Below are positions 38,458 through 48,927 of a stretch of DNA of 64,000 nt, in pieces. The notes beneath the pieces were generated by a model, which did not search any database, was not told the DNA's origin, and saw only the letters and a list, made by a program, of their open reading frames with translations. The first letter of the stretch is position 1. Each line of letters begins with the position of its first letter. The DNA comes from an uncultured Trichococcus sp. (GTDB taxonomy: Bacteria; Bacillota; Bacilli; Lactobacillales; Aerococcaceae), in the NCBI RefSeq assembly GCF_963663645.1, contig NZ_OY760503.1, positions 124,001 to 188,000 of the forward strand, written 5' to 3'. The position numbers and the translations under genes were made by a program.

Positions 38458-39384
38458 TTATTGCACGCTGAACAGTGGCGTTGAAAGGTAGCGTTCCCCG
38501 TTATCCGGCGCAACAGTCACGACGGACTTGCCTTTCCCTAGACGGATGGCCACTTCGATCGCACCGGCGATGGCAGCCCCGCCTGAAATGCCCACCAAAA
38601 CGCCTTCTTCCCGCGCAACGCGGCGCGCCATTTCGAAGGCTTGTTCATTGGAGACTTGGATGATGCCGTTGTAAAGTGTAGTGTCCAATACCGACGGGAT
38701 AAAGCCCGCGCCGATGCCTTGGATTTTGTGCGGGCCTTTCGGCTTTCCGCTCAGTACAGCCGAATCGGTAGGCTCCAGTGCATATATCTCCACATTCGGA
38801 TTGACTTTGCGTAAAGCCTTGCCGACTCCCGTCACGGTTCCGCCCGTTCCGACTCCAGCAAGAAAGGCGTCAGGCGTCTTGCCTCCAAAAGCCTCGATGA
38901 TCTCCGGGCCGGTGATGGCTTCATGCACAGCAGGATTGGCAGGGTTATCGAATTGCATCGGCATAAAGTGTTCCGGTTGCGCTGCGATTTCCCTTGCCTT
39001 CGCAATCGAACCATTCATTCCTTCAGCGCCTGGCGTCAGAACCAGTTCTGCGCCGTAAGCTGCCAACAGTAAACGTCTTTCCATACTCATCGTATCCGGC
39101 ATCACAAAAATGGCTTTATAGCCTTTTGCCGCAGCCAGCATGGCCAGACCGACACCGGTATTGCCGCTGGTCGGTTCCACGATTGTATACCCAGGCTTCA
39201 GAAGGCCTTCTTCTTCCGCCACTTCGATCATATTCAGAGCGATGCGATCTTTCACGCTTCCGCCTGCATTGAATGATTCAAGCTTGACGTAAACATCAGC
39301 CACACCCTCGGGTACCACTTTATTCAGTTTGATCATCGGCGTTTCCCCGATCAAACTCGCAATTGAAGAGACTATTTTTACCAT
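38458..39384 (-). CDS. cysK: Cysteine synthase (O-acetylserine thiol-lyase)
   Basis: 308 residues. The PLP lysine is in [14 protein letters not shown], the substrate loop is [20 protein letters not shown], and the phosphate cradle [14 protein letters not shown]. It makes cysteine from O-acetylserine and sulfide. It lies between hslO and dus as in B. subtilis and has its own promoter and terminator. Together with the metI-like gene it marks active sulfur amino-acid metabolism. Confidence 0.96.
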   Translation of the reverse strand: MVKIVSSIASLIGETPMIKLNKVVPEGVADVYVKLESFNAGGSVKDRIALNMIEVAEEEGLLKPGYTIVEPTSGNTGVGLAMLAAAKGYKAIFVMPDTMSMERRLLLAAYGAELVLTPGAEGMNGSIAKAREIAAQPEHFMPMQFDNPANPAVHEAITGPEIIEAFGGKTPDAFLAGVGTGGTVTGVGKALRKVNPNVEIYALEPTDSAVLSGKPKGPHKIQGIGAGFIPSVLDTTLYNGIIQVSNEQAFEMARRVAREEGVLVGISGGAAIAGAIEVAIRLGKGKSVVTVAPDNGERYLSTPLFSVQ

Positions 39385-39447
39385 GTCGATTCCTCCAGCT
39401 CAGATAGATTTTACTGATCAGTTCCGTCAAACGGATAGATTACATTC

Positions 39448-39476
39448 ATTGTAGGTTACGTGAAACCGCATTACAA
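39448..39476 (-). promoter_or_regulatory. cysK promoter
   Basis: TTGTAA (complement of 39471-39476), 17-base spacer, TACAAT (complement of 39448-39453), about 55 bases before the ribosome binding site. Confidence 0.7.
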
Positions 39477-39493
39477 GCGAAACGCCGGCGCCA

Positions 39494-40396
39494 TCAGATG
39501 TTGGCGGTGCGCTTCTCGTCAATGGCTTTTACCAGTTCCTGCAGATCTTCTTCTGAATAGTGGTACTTTTCGCCGCAGAAATGGCAGACGACCTCAGCCC
39601 CTTGGTCCTCAGCGATCATTTCCTGCAGTTCGTCTTTGCCGATCGAACTCAAGCCGCCACCGAAACGTTCCCTTGAACAGTCGCAGTGAAAACGCACTGG
39701 CATCTTCTCCAATACTTCCACGTTTTCTTCGCCCAATATCCGCGCCAAGATCTGTTCTGGCGTTTCGCCATTTTCCATCAATCTGGAAACCAACGGAATG
39801 GCTGCGATATTCTGTTCCACTTTCGTGATTGCTTCATCGCTGGCGTCAGGCATCACCTGGATCATGAATCCGCCGGCCGCTTTGATCGAGTCATCGGTGT
39901 CCACCAGCACGCTCAACCCGATGGCTGAAGGTATTTGCTCGGAATTTGCCATGTAGTAGGTGAAATCCTCGCCCAATTCACCGCTGACCAAGGAAACTTG
40001 GCCCGTGAACGGTTCTTTCATCCCTAAATCCTTGATGACGGTCAAGGTGCCTTCCGTCCCCACGACTGCGCGTACATCCAGTTTGCCATCGCCGTTCAAA
40101 GAAAGGTTGACATTCGGATTTGAAATATAGGCTTTGATATCGCCCTTCCCGTTCGCATCAGCAAGGATGCGGCCTCCGAGGCCATCCCCGTTCACGATGA
40201 CGGTCATTTTTTCTTCGTTCTTCAATCCGGCTGCAGCCAGCAACAGCGTTCCTACCATCGTGCGGCCTAAAGCAGCAGAAGAGGCGCTCCATGTATCGTG
40301 CCTTCTTTGCGCCTCCGCAACCGCTTCTGTGGCGTCAATCGCGTAGGCACGGAATTGTCCTTCATAGGCTAACGCCTTAATTAAATAATCACTCAT
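39494..40396 (-). CDS. hslO: Redox-regulated chaperonin Hsp33
   Basis: 300 residues. The C-terminal redox switch has four cysteines, CDC in FHCDCSRERF and CHFC in VVCHFCGEKYHY, which bind zinc when reduced. The N-terminal domain starts MSDYLIKALAYEGQFRAYA. Oxidation releases zinc and activates the holdase. It is downstream of ftsH, as in B. subtilis. Confidence 0.96.
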   Translation of the reverse strand: MSDYLIKALAYEGQFRAYAIDATEAVAEAQRRHDTWSASSAALGRTMVGTLLLAAAGLKNEEKMTVIVNGDGLGGRILADANGKGDIKAYISNPNVNLSLNGDGKLDVRAVVGTEGTLTVIKDLGMKEPFTGQVSLVSGELGEDFTYYMANSEQIPSAIGLSVLVDTDDSIKAAGGFMIQVMPDASDEAITKVEQNIAAIPLVSRLMENGETPEQILARILGEENVEVLEKMPVRFHCDCSRERFGGGLSSIGKDELQEMIAEDQGAEVVCHFCGEKYHYSEEDLQELVKAIDEKRTANI

Positions 40397-40505
40397 ATAT
40401 AATCCTCCATTGCATTCTTAAATTGTTTCTCTATCATTCTACTATAGGTCAGGACGAAAGCAACCACACTTTGCTCACTTTCTCTTGTATAGCCGGTCAG
40501 TGATG

Positions 40506-40540
40506 ACAAAAAGTCTGGGATTGTCATCCCAGACTTTTTG
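40506..40540 (-). terminator. Terminator after ftsH
   Basis: AAAAAGTCTGGGAT and ATCCCAGACTTTTT form a 14-bp stem around a short loop. T-runs occur on both strands. It lies about 17 bases past the ftsH stop codon. Confidence 0.85.
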
Positions 40541-40556
40541 CGAAACGCTATTTGTT

Positions 40557-42680
40557 TTATTTTTCTTCAGTCTCTTTTGCTTCACTATCCGATTCATTTT
40601 CCGCTTCTTCATCAGCAGCAGTTGCTGAAACGTCAGCTGAATCTTCAGTTTCGCCGTCAACAAGCGCCTGCTCTTCCTGGCGGATTTTTTCAGCCTCTTT
40701 CTTTTCAAGTGCCCGTTTGGCCTCTTCAAAAGATTGCGCTTTTTCGCTTGGATATTCTTCTGCATTTGAGTCCGAAGGCATTTGGCCGGTTTCGAACAAG
40801 CTGCGGATTGTTTTCTCGTCCAATGTTTCCAGTTCCAACAATTTCTCAGCGATCAAATTCAGTTGTTCACGGTGTTCTTCGATGATTTGGCGCGCTCTGA
40901 TATGCGCTTCACTCATCATACGACGGACTTCCGAGTCAATTTGGTAAGCAATATCTTCAGAGTAAGCTTTGGTTTGGCCATAGTCACGTCCGACGAATAC
41001 TTGATGATTTCCTTCATACTGCACAGTGCCCAATTTTTCACTCATGCCGTACTCGGTAACCATGCTTCTGATCAAGCCGGTAGCTTGTTCGAAGTCGTTG
41101 CTGGCGCCCGTAGTTTGGACGTTGAAGACAACTTCCTCCGCCACACGTCCGCCAAGCAAGCCGACAACTTGTTCCAGCAACTCATCCTTCGTCATAAGGA
41201 ATCGATCCTCTTTCGGAAGCATGATTGCGTATCCTCCAGCGCGACCGCGTGGAACGATCGTAACTTTGTGGACAACGCGCGCATCGCTCAGGACCATACC
41301 GACAATCGTATGGCCGGCTTCATGGTAAGCAACCATTTCACGTTCGCGCTTGCTGATCACACGATCTCTCTTAGCAGGACCGGCAATGACACGGTCATGC
41401 GCTTCGTCCACGTCAAGGGCATCGATTTTTGTTTTGTTCCGTCTGGCAGCGACCAAGGCAGCTTCGTTCAAAAGATTTTCCAGATCTGCTCCAGAGAAGC
41501 CTGGCGTCTGTTGCGCGACAACTTTCAGATCGACGTTGCTTGCCAACGGTTTATTGCGGGAATGTACTTTCAGTATCGCTTCGCGGCCTTTTACATCCGG
41601 TCTGCCGACCAAAATTTGGCGGTCAAAACGGCCTGGACGAAGCAATGCCGGATCGAGTACGTCCGAACGGTTGGTGGCAGCGATGACGATGATGCCCTCA
41701 TTGCCGGAAAAACCGTCCATCTCAACCAACAGTTGGTTCAGCGTCTGTTCGCGTTCATCATGTCCGCCACCCATACCGGCGCCACGCTGACGCCCAACCG
41801 CATCGATTTCATCGATGAAGATGATTGCAGGAGCCGCTTTTTTGGCTTGCTCGAACAAATCACGCACACGGCTGGCACCGACACCGACGAACATTTCCAC
41901 GAATTCCGAACCGGAAATCGAGAAGAAAGGCACACCGGCCTCACCGGCAACGGCTTTGGCCAATAAGGTCTTCCCTGTTCCTGGAGGTCCTTCCAACAAA
42001 ACACCTGCCGGAATCCTTGCTCCAAGTGCCGTGAAACGACGCGGATCCTTCAGGAATTCCACAACTTCGACAAGCTCTTGTTTTTCTTCCTCCGCACCGG
42101 CAACGTCAGAAAAACGTACTTTGATCGGTTTTTTGGTGGCATCTTCAGACTTCGTTTTGCCGAAGTTCATGACATTGCGGTTACCGCCCTGTCCGCCGCC
42201 AGCTTGTCCCATCATCATGTACATGAAGAAGATGAAGATGACGATCGGCAATACGCTGAATAGGATGCTGATCCATGCTCCGGACTGATCTTCTTCCAAC
42301 GGAATCATCTGTGTATCCGTTGTTTCGGCGATTTCCGTAATCTGTTTCAGAGTCTCATCATTCGGTAAAACTCTGGTTGTGAAATTTTTCGTTGTTGTAC
42401 TGGTCGTATCATCAAACAACAGCAGATCGCTGGATGAATCAGCCACGTCCAGTTCTTGTTCGGTGCGGTATTCGCCGCTGATTTCATAAACGCCTGCACC
42501 CGGTTGGATCGTAAAGCTATCCACCTCTTCGGAGTTCAAGGCATCCATAAATTCGCTTGCTGAAATTTCTTGGCTCGTCTCTGTCTCCATGCCGCCTGTA
42601 ATCATCGAAACCACTGCAATGATCGCAAGGAAGATCAGCACATAAAAGCCGCTGCTTTTAAGAAAATTATTTTTTTTCAT
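40557..42680 (-). CDS. ftsH: ATP-dependent membrane zinc metalloprotease FtsH
   Basis: 707 residues. Two membrane segments lie near 12-29 and 134-157. The AAA domain has Walker A GPPGTGKT at 231-238, Walker [11 protein letters not shown], and the arginine-finger region [12 protein letters not shown]. The zinc site is HEAGH at 453-457. FtsH is a hexamer that degrades membrane and short-lived cytosolic proteins. The C-terminal 55 residues are very acidic and low-complexity ([14 protein letters not shown]), typical of this order. Confidence 0.97.
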   Translation of the reverse strand: MKKNNFLKSSGFYVLIFLAIIAVVSMITGGMETETSQEISASEFMDALNSEEVDSFTIQPGAGVYEISGEYRTEQELDVADSSSDLLLFDDTTSTTTKNFTTRVLPNDETLKQITEIAETTDTQMIPLEEDQSGAWISILFSVLPIVIFIFFMYMMMGQAGGGQGGNRNVMNFGKTKSEDATKKPIKVRFSDVAGAEEEKQELVEVVEFLKDPRRFTALGARIPAGVLLEGPPGTGKTLLAKAVAGEAGVPFFSISGSEFVEMFVGVGASRVRDLFEQAKKAAPAIIFIDEIDAVGRQRGAGMGGGHDEREQTLNQLLVEMDGFSGNEGIIVIAATNRSDVLDPALLRPGRFDRQILVGRPDVKGREAILKVHSRNKPLASNVDLKVVAQQTPGFSGADLENLLNEAALVAARRNKTKIDALDVDEAHDRVIAGPAKRDRVISKREREMVAYHEAGHTIVGMVLSDARVVHKVTIVPRGRAGGYAIMLPKEDRFLMTKDELLEQVVGLLGGRVAEEVVFNVQTTGASNDFEQATGLIRSMVTEYGMSEKLGTVQYEGNHQVFVGRDYGQTKAYSEDIAYQIDSEVRRMMSEAHIRARQIIEEHREQLNLIAEKLLELETLDEKTIRSLFETGQMPSDSNAEEYPSEKAQSFEEAKRALEKKEAEKIRQEEQALVDGETEDSADVSATAADEEAENESDSEAKETEEK

Positions 42681-42802
42681 TAGAACCTCCTCGTCAGATA
42701 TCGTTCTTCGCAGACTTTATCTTACGTCTCATCTTTTTTGTTTGTTCAATATACTGGTATCTCACTAATCATATCATATCTGACCAATTTTAACGAATGA
42801 TT

Positions 42803-43342
42803 TTACTCATAAACTTCGGTTTTTAAAATCCCGATATAAGGGAGGTTACGGTACTTTTCGTTGAAATCCAATCCGTATCCTACGACGAATTCGTTAGGGA
42901 CGTTGATTCCGATGTAATCCGCTTCCAAATCCACGACGCGGCGTTCTTTTTTGTCCATCAAAGTGACCACTTTTATGGATTTGGCTTTACGGTACTTAAA
43001 TATTTCGATCAGGTAGCTCAGCGTCCGTCCGGTGTCGATGATGTCCTCCACGATCAACAGGTCGCGGCCGTCAACGGTCGTATCCAAGTCTTTCAGGATC
43101 TTCACATCTCCGCTTGATTCCATTCCGGCTCCGTAGCTGGAGACGTCCATGAAATCCAATTCCAGATCGCAGGCCATCGCACGCGATAAGTCGGTCATGA
43201 ACATGACGGCACCTTTCAGCACGCCGATCACCAACGGATTTTTCCCTTCATATTCTTTCGTCAATTGCGCGCCCAAGTCTTTGACTACTGCGCTGATTTC
43301 CTCTTCACTGTATAATACTTCCTTGATATCAGGATGCAACAT
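42803..43342 (-). CDS. hpt: Hypoxanthine phosphoribosyltransferase
   Basis: 179 residues. The PRPP-binding motif is [16 protein letters not shown], and [16 protein letters not shown] is the family core. It salvages hypoxanthine and guanine. I start at the ATG at 43342 because GAGGTG is 6 bases upstream; the GTG inside that site is not a start. It is between tilS and ftsH, as in B. subtilis. Confidence 0.95.
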   Translation of the reverse strand: MLHPDIKEVLYSEEEISAVVKDLGAQLTKEYEGKNPLVIGVLKGAVMFMTDLSRAMACDLELDFMDVSSYGAGMESSGDVKILKDLDTTVDGRDLLIVEDIIDTGRTLSYLIEIFKYRKAKSIKVVTLMDKKERRVVDLEADYIGINVPNEFVVGYGLDFNEKYRNLPYIGILKTEVYE

Positions 43343-43360
43343 TTCTTTCACCTCAAAAAT

Positions 43361-44758
43361 TTATTTTATGTAAATCAATCTGTAACGCGTTTGTTCATTG
43401 TCATTCTCGGACAACCAGACGGACTGGGCATAACCCGGCACCCATAAAATACGTCCCTCGCCATCAGTGACGATACAGGCTTTTCGTCTTTCTTCATCCG
43501 GAATTTTTTTATCCACAAAAAGCCGGCTCACTTTTTTTGTGAATGGCCGATCTTTGTTCATAACTATCTTGTCGCCCGTACGCCGGGAACGCACCGTAAA
43601 TGGCAGTCGTGCCGAATCTTCCTTGATTCCAACGACCTGAGCATCCATCGGCAGTCCTTTTGAAAACGCATTATCGCTATGAAATAAACCTATTCTACCA
43701 TGAGAAGGCAAGGTTACCCATTTATTTAGCTCCAATTCTTCAGAAAAATCAGAAAAATCGGTCTTGACTGAAGCGGGGGATAAGAAAACAAGTTTATCAT
43801 ACCTTTTTCTGGCCTGCCACCCTCCCACCAAAGATATTTGCTTTTGGGGAGATTGGTTTTCGATGAGGTCCATGATTGCAGTCAGTTGGCTTCTCCGGAA
43901 GTCATGACCTGCCGGTATCAACTGCTCCGTCACAAAATAACTAAGCACAAGCCGTTGCAAGGAAACGTCGCACGTTTGCCATCCGACCAAATCCAACACC
44001 CACTCCGCTTCAACCTTTTTGAATAGCGAGCGGAACGCCTGCGCTACAATCGGTTGAGCGACTTTCAATACATCCTGCAGATCCTCCGAAAAATCGTCGA
44101 AATGTCTGGATGCCTGGTTATTTTCCGCCTTCAGCAGCGGAATGATGGTGTTCCGGTATCTGCTCCGCGTGAACGTCAACTCCAAATTGGTCCTGTCTTC
44201 CCGATAAGGGATTTCGGCCATTTCGCATATCCGATAGAGTTCGTCTTTCTGGAACGACAGCAACGGGCGAACGAGTTGTCCGGGACCAAAAGTTCGCGTC
44301 GCAGCAATTCCGGAGATGCCCTTCAGCGTGCTCCCCCTCACCAGACGCATCAGAATCGTCTCCAACTGATCATCCGCATGATGCGCCGTCGCCAGGTGGG
44401 TCGCAGGCCACTTCTCCATCATTTCGGCAAAAAAGCCATAGCGGAATTCCCTTGCGGCCATTTCCAGATTTGACTTCGGATGGTTTTCTTCTGCCCAATG
44501 TTCGGCAAAAAAAGTTATCCCTTGACTCCGGCAGTAGTTCTGGACCATCCGGAATTCCTCATCCGACTCTTCCCTGAGATGGTGATGAACATGCGCTACC
44601 GCGAACTGCGGTTGCCATTCCGGCGGCAACTGTTGGATCAGCCCAAGCAACGCCATGGAATCCGCTCCGCCGGATACCGCCAACAGCATGCGGCTTTCTT
44701 TATCCCAAAGACGGTGGCGTTCCACCTCTTTGCATAGACGCAGAATATATTCCTGCAT
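43361..44758 (-). CDS. tilS: tRNA(Ile)-lysidine synthase
   Basis: 465 residues. The ATP pyrophosphatase loop is LLAVSGGADSMALLGLI, with HVHHHLREESDEE and TAHHADDQLETILMRLVRGS. The C-terminal domain recognises tRNA. The enzyme turns the CAU anticodon C34 of tRNA-Ile2 into lysidine, so it is essential. The ATG at 44758 is preferred; an upstream extension is not conserved. It lies 18 bases before hpt. Confidence 0.94.
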   Translation of the reverse strand: MQEYILRLCKEVERHRLWDKESRMLLAVSGGADSMALLGLIQQLPPEWQPQFAVAHVHHHLREESDEEFRMVQNYCRSQGITFFAEHWAEENHPKSNLEMAAREFRYGFFAEMMEKWPATHLATAHHADDQLETILMRLVRGSTLKGISGIAATRTFGPGQLVRPLLSFQKDELYRICEMAEIPYREDRTNLELTFTRSRYRNTIIPLLKAENNQASRHFDDFSEDLQDVLKVAQPIVAQAFRSLFKKVEAEWVLDLVGWQTCDVSLQRLVLSYFVTEQLIPAGHDFRRSQLTAIMDLIENQSPQKQISLVGGWQARKRYDKLVFLSPASVKTDFSDFSEELELNKWVTLPSHGRIGLFHSDNAFSKGLPMDAQVVGIKEDSARLPFTVRSRRTGDKIVMNKDRPFTKKVSRLFVDKKIPDEERRKACIVTDGEGRILWVPGYAQSVWLSENDNEQTRYRLIYIK

Positions 44759-44787
44759 AACATCCCTGCTCTCTTTGTTCGTAAAGC

Positions 44788-44834
44788 AAAAAAGAGGGTG
44801 TGACAATCGGTTTCCCTTTTGCCCATCCTCTATA
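44788..44834 (-). terminator. Possible terminator between yabR and tilS
   Basis: AGAGGGTG (44793-44800) pairs imperfectly with CATCCTCT (44824-44831), and a T-run follows on the minus strand. It lies between the yabR stop codon and the tilS start. Confidence 0.4.
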
Positions 44835-44846
44835 AATTACTGTTTT

Positions 44847-45326
44847 TTATCCACGTCTGCCGCCACGGCCGCCGCGTTTGCCTTCCGTATTGCGCTTGAT
44901 GGAAGTCAGACGGTCTTCACTGTCCTTCAAGAAGCTGCTCATCAAAGAGTCGAAGTCGTTTTTAAGACCTTTATCCTGATGGGCCGAGAAATCTTTTCTG
45001 CCTTTGGAAAAAGAGCCTTCTGGACGAGGAGTTGTACTTTTTTGATACGGTCTGCTTTCTCGTTGAGGTCTGGAAACTTCCCCTGCTGGCTTGTCTACAG
45101 CTTTACGGATGGATAAGCCAATCTTCCCATCATCTGCAATGGACATTACCTTAACGGTTACTTCATCGCCAACCTTCAAAACATCCTTTATTTCCTTTAC
45201 AAAAGTATCAGAAATTTCACTTATATGAACTAATCCTGTCTTACCGCCGCCTAAATCAATGAATGCACCAAAATTTGTAATCCCTGTAACTTTTCCTGAT
45301 ACTTTATTCCCAACTTCAATTGACAT
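44847..45326 (-). CDS. yabR: S1 RNA-binding domain protein (YabR-like)
   Basis: 159 residues. Residues 1-75 are one S1 domain: VGNKVSGKVTGITNFGAFID, then KTGLVHISEISD and VKVMSIADDGKIGLSI. The rest is basic and unstructured, ending KRGGRGGRRG. It probably binds ribosomes or RNA; its exact role is not established. It follows divIC, as in B. subtilis. Confidence 0.9.
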   Translation of the reverse strand: MSIEVGNKVSGKVTGITNFGAFIDLGGGKTGLVHISEISDTFVKEIKDVLKVGDEVTVKVMSIADDGKIGLSIRKAVDKPAGEVSRPQRESRPYQKSTTPRPEGSFSKGRKDFSAHQDKGLKNDFDSLMSSFLKDSEDRLTSIKRNTEGKRGGRGGRRG

Positions 45327-45413
45327 AAAAAAAAAGTTCCTCCTTCATTTTTGCTCAACTAATTATACCACGGATTATGCAGAAAAAAATAGAATCTTTA
45401 TTCTTCGCTGTAT

Positions 45414-45848
45414 TCATAAATCCGAATCTGCCGCATTCTCTTGTTTCTCGGCCATTTTTGTCTGATTATCTTCAGGCAGACTGAAGATGATCTCGCCATC
45501 TTTGCTTAAATAATATTTACCGCGCGCCAATTTGGCTATGTATTCATCATCCTGCAACAATTTGACTTCATAGGCCAATTGCGTATTTTCGTCCTCAGCC
45601 TGCTTTTTCTCTGTTTTGGCCACAGCGATGGCATCGTCCAGATTACGGATTTCCAGCCAGTTTCCCACTGTTTTCCACAGGCAAGGCAAAATCAGGGCAG
45701 CGCCGACGAAAAAAATCAGGGACAATCTTCGCATGTGAGCTTTCTTTTCCCGCTGAAATATACGTTTTTGACTATGCTGCGCCTTCGTAAAATCATTCTG
45801 CATCACGGTTACGTTGTCAGCTGGCTGTTTCTTCGTCTTTGCCTTCAC
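45414..45848 (-). CDS. divIC: Septum formation initiator DivIC
   Basis: 144 residues. After a basic cytosolic head there is one membrane segment (LSLIFFVGAALILPCLW), a coiled coil through EIRNLDDAIAVAKTEKKQAE, and the extracellular domain with YIAKLARGKYYLSKDGEIIF, the FtsB/DivIC signature. It works with FtsL and DivIB in the divisome. The GTG at 45848 has GGAGG 8 bases upstream; the longer in-frame form starts over that site. Confidence 0.92.
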   Translation of the reverse strand: MKAKTKKQPADNVTVMQNDFTKAQHSQKRIFQREKKAHMRRLSLIFFVGAALILPCLWKTVGNWLEIRNLDDAIAVAKTEKKQAEDENTQLAYEVKLLQDDEYIAKLARGKYYLSKDGEIIFSLPEDNQTKMAEKQENAADSDL

Positions 45849-45955
45849 CCTGATCGCCTCCTTGAAAACTTCCACAACCACATTATTTCTAAATAGTTTT
45901 GCTCATGTAAAAGTATAGAAGAAACAACGCGGATTGTCTATGCCATTTCGAAGCA

Positions 45956-46234
45956 TCAGAAGCGATTTTCTTCCGTTCTGGGTGCAACAGTTTCACTGAT
46001 GAGGGTATACATTTCCTGCGCCTCATCTTTTTTGGTCGTTTCCACGATTTTGTCAATGCGAACGACGACGGTTTTATTGCCGAATTGCAGTGTCATTTCA
46101 TCGCCCACCTTGACCGTTGAACTCGATTTCGCTTGCTTGCCGTTGATCAGGATGCGTCCCTTATCCGCCACTTCTTTGGCGACTGATCTGCGTTTGATCA
46201 AGCGGGATACTTTCAAAAATTTATCTAGTCTCAT
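45956..46234 (-). CDS. rqcP: S4-domain ribosome quality-control factor RqcP (YabO)
   Basis: 92 residues. The S4 domain reads [20 protein letters not shown] and [20 protein letters not shown]. RqcP aids RqcH in adding alanine tails on stalled 50S subunits. It overlaps yabN by 14 bases. B. subtilis has yabP and yabQ, spore genes, next; they are absent here. Confidence 0.92.
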   Translation of the reverse strand: MRLDKFLKVSRLIKRRSVAKEVADKGRILINGKQAKSSSTVKVGDEMTLQFGNKTVVVRIDKIVETTKKDEAQEMYTLISETVAPRTEENRF

Positions 46235-47279
46235 CGGAATTCCCCTTTTCTTTTGCTTTTATCGCTTGCCACATCTTATCGATTTCTTCGATCGTATCAG
46301 CCTTCGCCCCGTCGAAAACATGCGGATGGCGTCTGCGTAATTTTTTGTTCAGTGTTTCCAGGATGTCCTCCATCGCGAAAAAGCCTTCCCGCTCGCCAAA
46401 TGAGGCGTGATAGAAAACTTGGAGCAGAATGTCGCCCAACTCTTCGATCAGATTATCGATATCATCGTTCTGGATCGCTTCGGCCACTTCTTCGCATTCT
46501 TCCTTCAGATACGGCAACAGGCTTTCGTGCGTCTGTGATTGCACCCAAACATCTTTCTCTACGATGGCATCCATGTAGGCTTGGGTCAATTCAAAGCTTT
46601 TGGTGCGCTCATCTGCCTCAAGCGGCGGAACATACAAAGAAAGCAGGTTATGTACGCCCTCAAGCCTATCCATCTCGTACAACGGGCACCAAGTCACTTT
46701 CTGCATCTTGGTTCCCGCAGCATCAACCAAGGCCACTTGATGCTCGTCCGGATATTTCTCCATCAGCTTCAATTTCACATCGCTGGCCACAAACTCATTG
46801 AAGACTTGCATAATGATCAGGTGGTTGCCTAAGCTCAGTTGGTCCTGATGAAAGGTCAACCCATCCAACAATTGGAAGCCTTCAATCGGATCAATGGCCA
46901 CCGCCTGAAAGAAATCGTCGATGAAACTCTTCCCCCCGACGATTTCCACTTCAATCCCGGCCTCGTTCTGCAGCAAATACTTGACGGAATCCTCCGCAAC
47001 CAACGGATGCCCAGGCACTGCATAAATCAGATCCTGAGTCTTCGCTTTTCCCAATAAATAGTCTGCAATCTGATGGTAAACATCATCAAAATTATCCTTC
47101 GACTCGTATACAGCATCAAAACTTTCAAACTGCACGCCTGCAGCCTTGAGATTTTCAACGACTGGATGTTCTTTGGTCCGCAGATGGACGAACTCAGCTG
47201 CCAACAACCGACTGTACACGCCATACGGCAGTTGTTCCAAGTCACCGGCTCCAAGGCCCATTATTTGAATTTTACCCAT
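46221..47279 (-). CDS. yabN: YabN-like fusion of a tetrapyrrole-methylase fold and a MazG pyrophosphohydrolase
   Basis: 352 residues. Residues 1 to about 220 have the methylase fold ([37 protein letters not shown]). Residues 240-340 are MazG with [13 protein letters not shown] and [16 protein letters not shown], the acidic metal-binding set. The MazG part hydrolyses non-canonical or excess nucleoside triphosphates; the methylase half's substrate is unknown. B. subtilis YabN is about 490 residues, so this form is clearly shorter and holds one MazG unit. Start follows GGAG by 8 bases. Confidence 0.9.
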   Translation of the reverse strand: MGKIQIMGLGAGDLEQLPYGVYSRLLAAEFVHLRTKEHPVVENLKAAGVQFESFDAVYESKDNFDDVYHQIADYLLGKAKTQDLIYAVPGHPLVAEDSVKYLLQNEAGIEVEIVGGKSFIDDFFQAVAIDPIEGFQLLDGLTFHQDQLSLGNHLIIMQVFNEFVASDVKLKLMEKYPDEHQVALVDAAGTKMQKVTWCPLYEMDRLEGVHNLLSLYVPPLEADERTKSFELTQAYMDAIVEKDVWVQSQTHESLLPYLKEECEEVAEAIQNDDIDNLIEELGDILLQVFYHASFGEREGFFAMEDILETLNKKLRRRHPHVFDGAKADTIEEIDKMWQAIKAKEKGNSDETR

Positions 47280-47304
47280 ACATTTCTCCTTCTGTCACTT
47301 TTTC

Positions 47305-48927
47305 CTATTTTAAGTCGCTCGTTTTATCCGGTAATTTGCGCAGCAGTTTTTTCCCGAACGGAATACTTACCCACTCCCGTAATGTAAAGAGCTTCACTTT
47401 TAGAATATACCATAAGAATACGCCCACACCAGCACAAACCGTCACTGCAGCTATCGCGGAATCCGCCAGCCGGCCTCCATCCGTGAAGAGATACCTTTCC
47501 AGGCCGACCCGGAGCACCCCTGCCGCAACAAAAAGCACCGCGCAGCCGGCCATAAGCTTCAAGAGGAAGCGATCCGTAAACCAGACTTCCCGCAAGGCGC
47601 GTTCGCTGTTCAGCCAAAGCGCCAACAGCATGGCGCCCAGACCGGCTATCAAAGCGATGCTTGCTCCCATCGTCCCCAACGGTTCCACCAACAGCAGATT
47701 TCCGAAGAACTTGACCGCAAGACCAGCCACCAGGGCAACCAAGGAAATCTTGTACTGCCCCAGACTCTGAAGAATCGAATGATAGGCGGTCATGACCGAG
47801 GCCGCAAAGATGGCCAAAATGTATACGGACAAAACGGCGACGCCTTCACGGTCTCCGAAAAGCATGTTGTTGACGTTCGGCAAAATGGCCAGCAAGCCCG
47901 TCACCGCAGCTGCCGAAAAGACACTTGTCATCCGCAGCAACGATACGGCGGATCGGGTGAATTCGCCTTGGCGATCTTGAGCATGCGCTCGGCTCATCAT
48001 CGGAATGAAACTGGCCGAAAATCCGGTCCCCACCACCATACCTAACTGCACAAGCGGTTGGCCCCGGTCGTAGATCCCTTTGATATTTTTGGCCAAGTCG
48101 TTGGCTGTGCCACCATCCAGCAAGCCATTGTAGAGCGTGAACGAATCAATGAGCTGGAACAGGACCAGAATAGCGCTGAGCAGGCAAATCGTCGCCCCTT
48201 CAGTCGCATAACGCTGGATCAGGCGTCCCCATTGGGCAGCGGGCGCCTGCTTTATTGCCTGCCCCGCATCACGCAGTGGCGGACAAAAATTTTGCCTCTC
48301 CTTGTAATAGGCAGCCAAAAGCAGCCCGCTGGCCAGAACCGCCCCTACAGTCGCGCCGCTCATGGCATTTGCACCCATCGCATAAAGGTCGCCTTTTGTT
48401 TTCGTGTACAGATAAGCCGCAAAAAGGATCGCTCCGACACGCACCAATTGCTCCGCCACCTGCGATATCGCTGTCGGCTCCATGCGATAGTTGCCTTGGA
48501 AATATCCCCGCAACGTCGCAAGTATCGGCATCCATAGAAACATCCAGGATACCGACTGCAAAATAGGTTTCAAGTCCGGGTCCCCCATCAGCTGCGCAAG
48601 CTGACTCGAAAAACCGTAGATGCCCAGGAACAGGCTGAAGCCGAAGGCGCCAAGTATAATCAGGCTGCGCTTCATCATCATTTTGCGGGTCCAGCTGTCC
48701 GGCGTTTCCGCAATCATTTTTGAAAGAAATACCGGAAAGCCCGATAAAGCGAACGTCATGCCGATGCCATAGATGGGATAAACTTGCTGATAGACGTAAA
48801 AGCCTGTGTTCCCCACCATATTCTGGAATGGCACACGATACACCGCGCTGAGTATCTTGCTGATGAAAGCGGCCAAAGACAACAATAAGGCGCCTTTCAT
48901 CATCTGCTTCAAGCGATTATTTTCCAT
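47305..48927 (-). CDS. yabM: Polysaccharide/lipid flippase of the MOP superfamily (YabM/SpoVB-like)
   Basis: 540 residues with about 14 membrane segments. It starts MENNRLKQMMKGALLLSLAA and has SKILSAVYRVPFQNMVGNTG and ALSGFPVFLSKMIAET, typical of the SpoVB/MurJ-like group. It may flip lipid-linked cell-wall or polysaccharide precursors. It overlaps mfd by 11 bases, as expected for the mfd-yabM-yabN cluster; spoVT, which lies between in spore formers, is missing. Confidence 0.9.
   Translation of the reverse strand: MENNRLKQMMKGALLLSLAAFISKILSAVYRVPFQNMVGNTGFYVYQQVYPIYGIGMTFALSGFPVFLSKMIAETPDSWTRKMMMKRSLIILGAFGFSLFLGIYGFSSQLAQLMGDPDLKPILQSVSWMFLWMPILATLRGYFQGNYRMEPTAISQVAEQLVRVGAILFAAYLYTKTKGDLYAMGANAMSGATVGAVLASGLLLAAYYKERQNFCPPLRDAGQAIKQAPAAQWGRLIQRYATEGATICLLSAILVLFQLIDSFTLYNGLLDGGTANDLAKNIKGIYDRGQPLVQLGMVVGTGFSASFIPMMSRAHAQDRQGEFTRSAVSLLRMTSVFSAAAVTGLLAILPNVNNMLFGDREGVAVLSVYILAIFAASVMTAYHSILQSLGQYKISLVALVAGLAVKFFGNLLLVEPLGTMGASIALIAGLGAMLLALWLNSERALREVWFTDRFLLKLMAGCAVLFVAAGVLRVGLERYLFTDGGRLADSAIAAVTVCAGVGVFLWYILKVKLFTLREWVSIPFGKKLLRKLPDKTSDLK

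Noticed and set aside
40782-41966. A 394-codon frame opposite ftsH
   Set aside because: It runs antisense to conserved AAA and protease motifs and has no ribosome binding site or recognisable domain.
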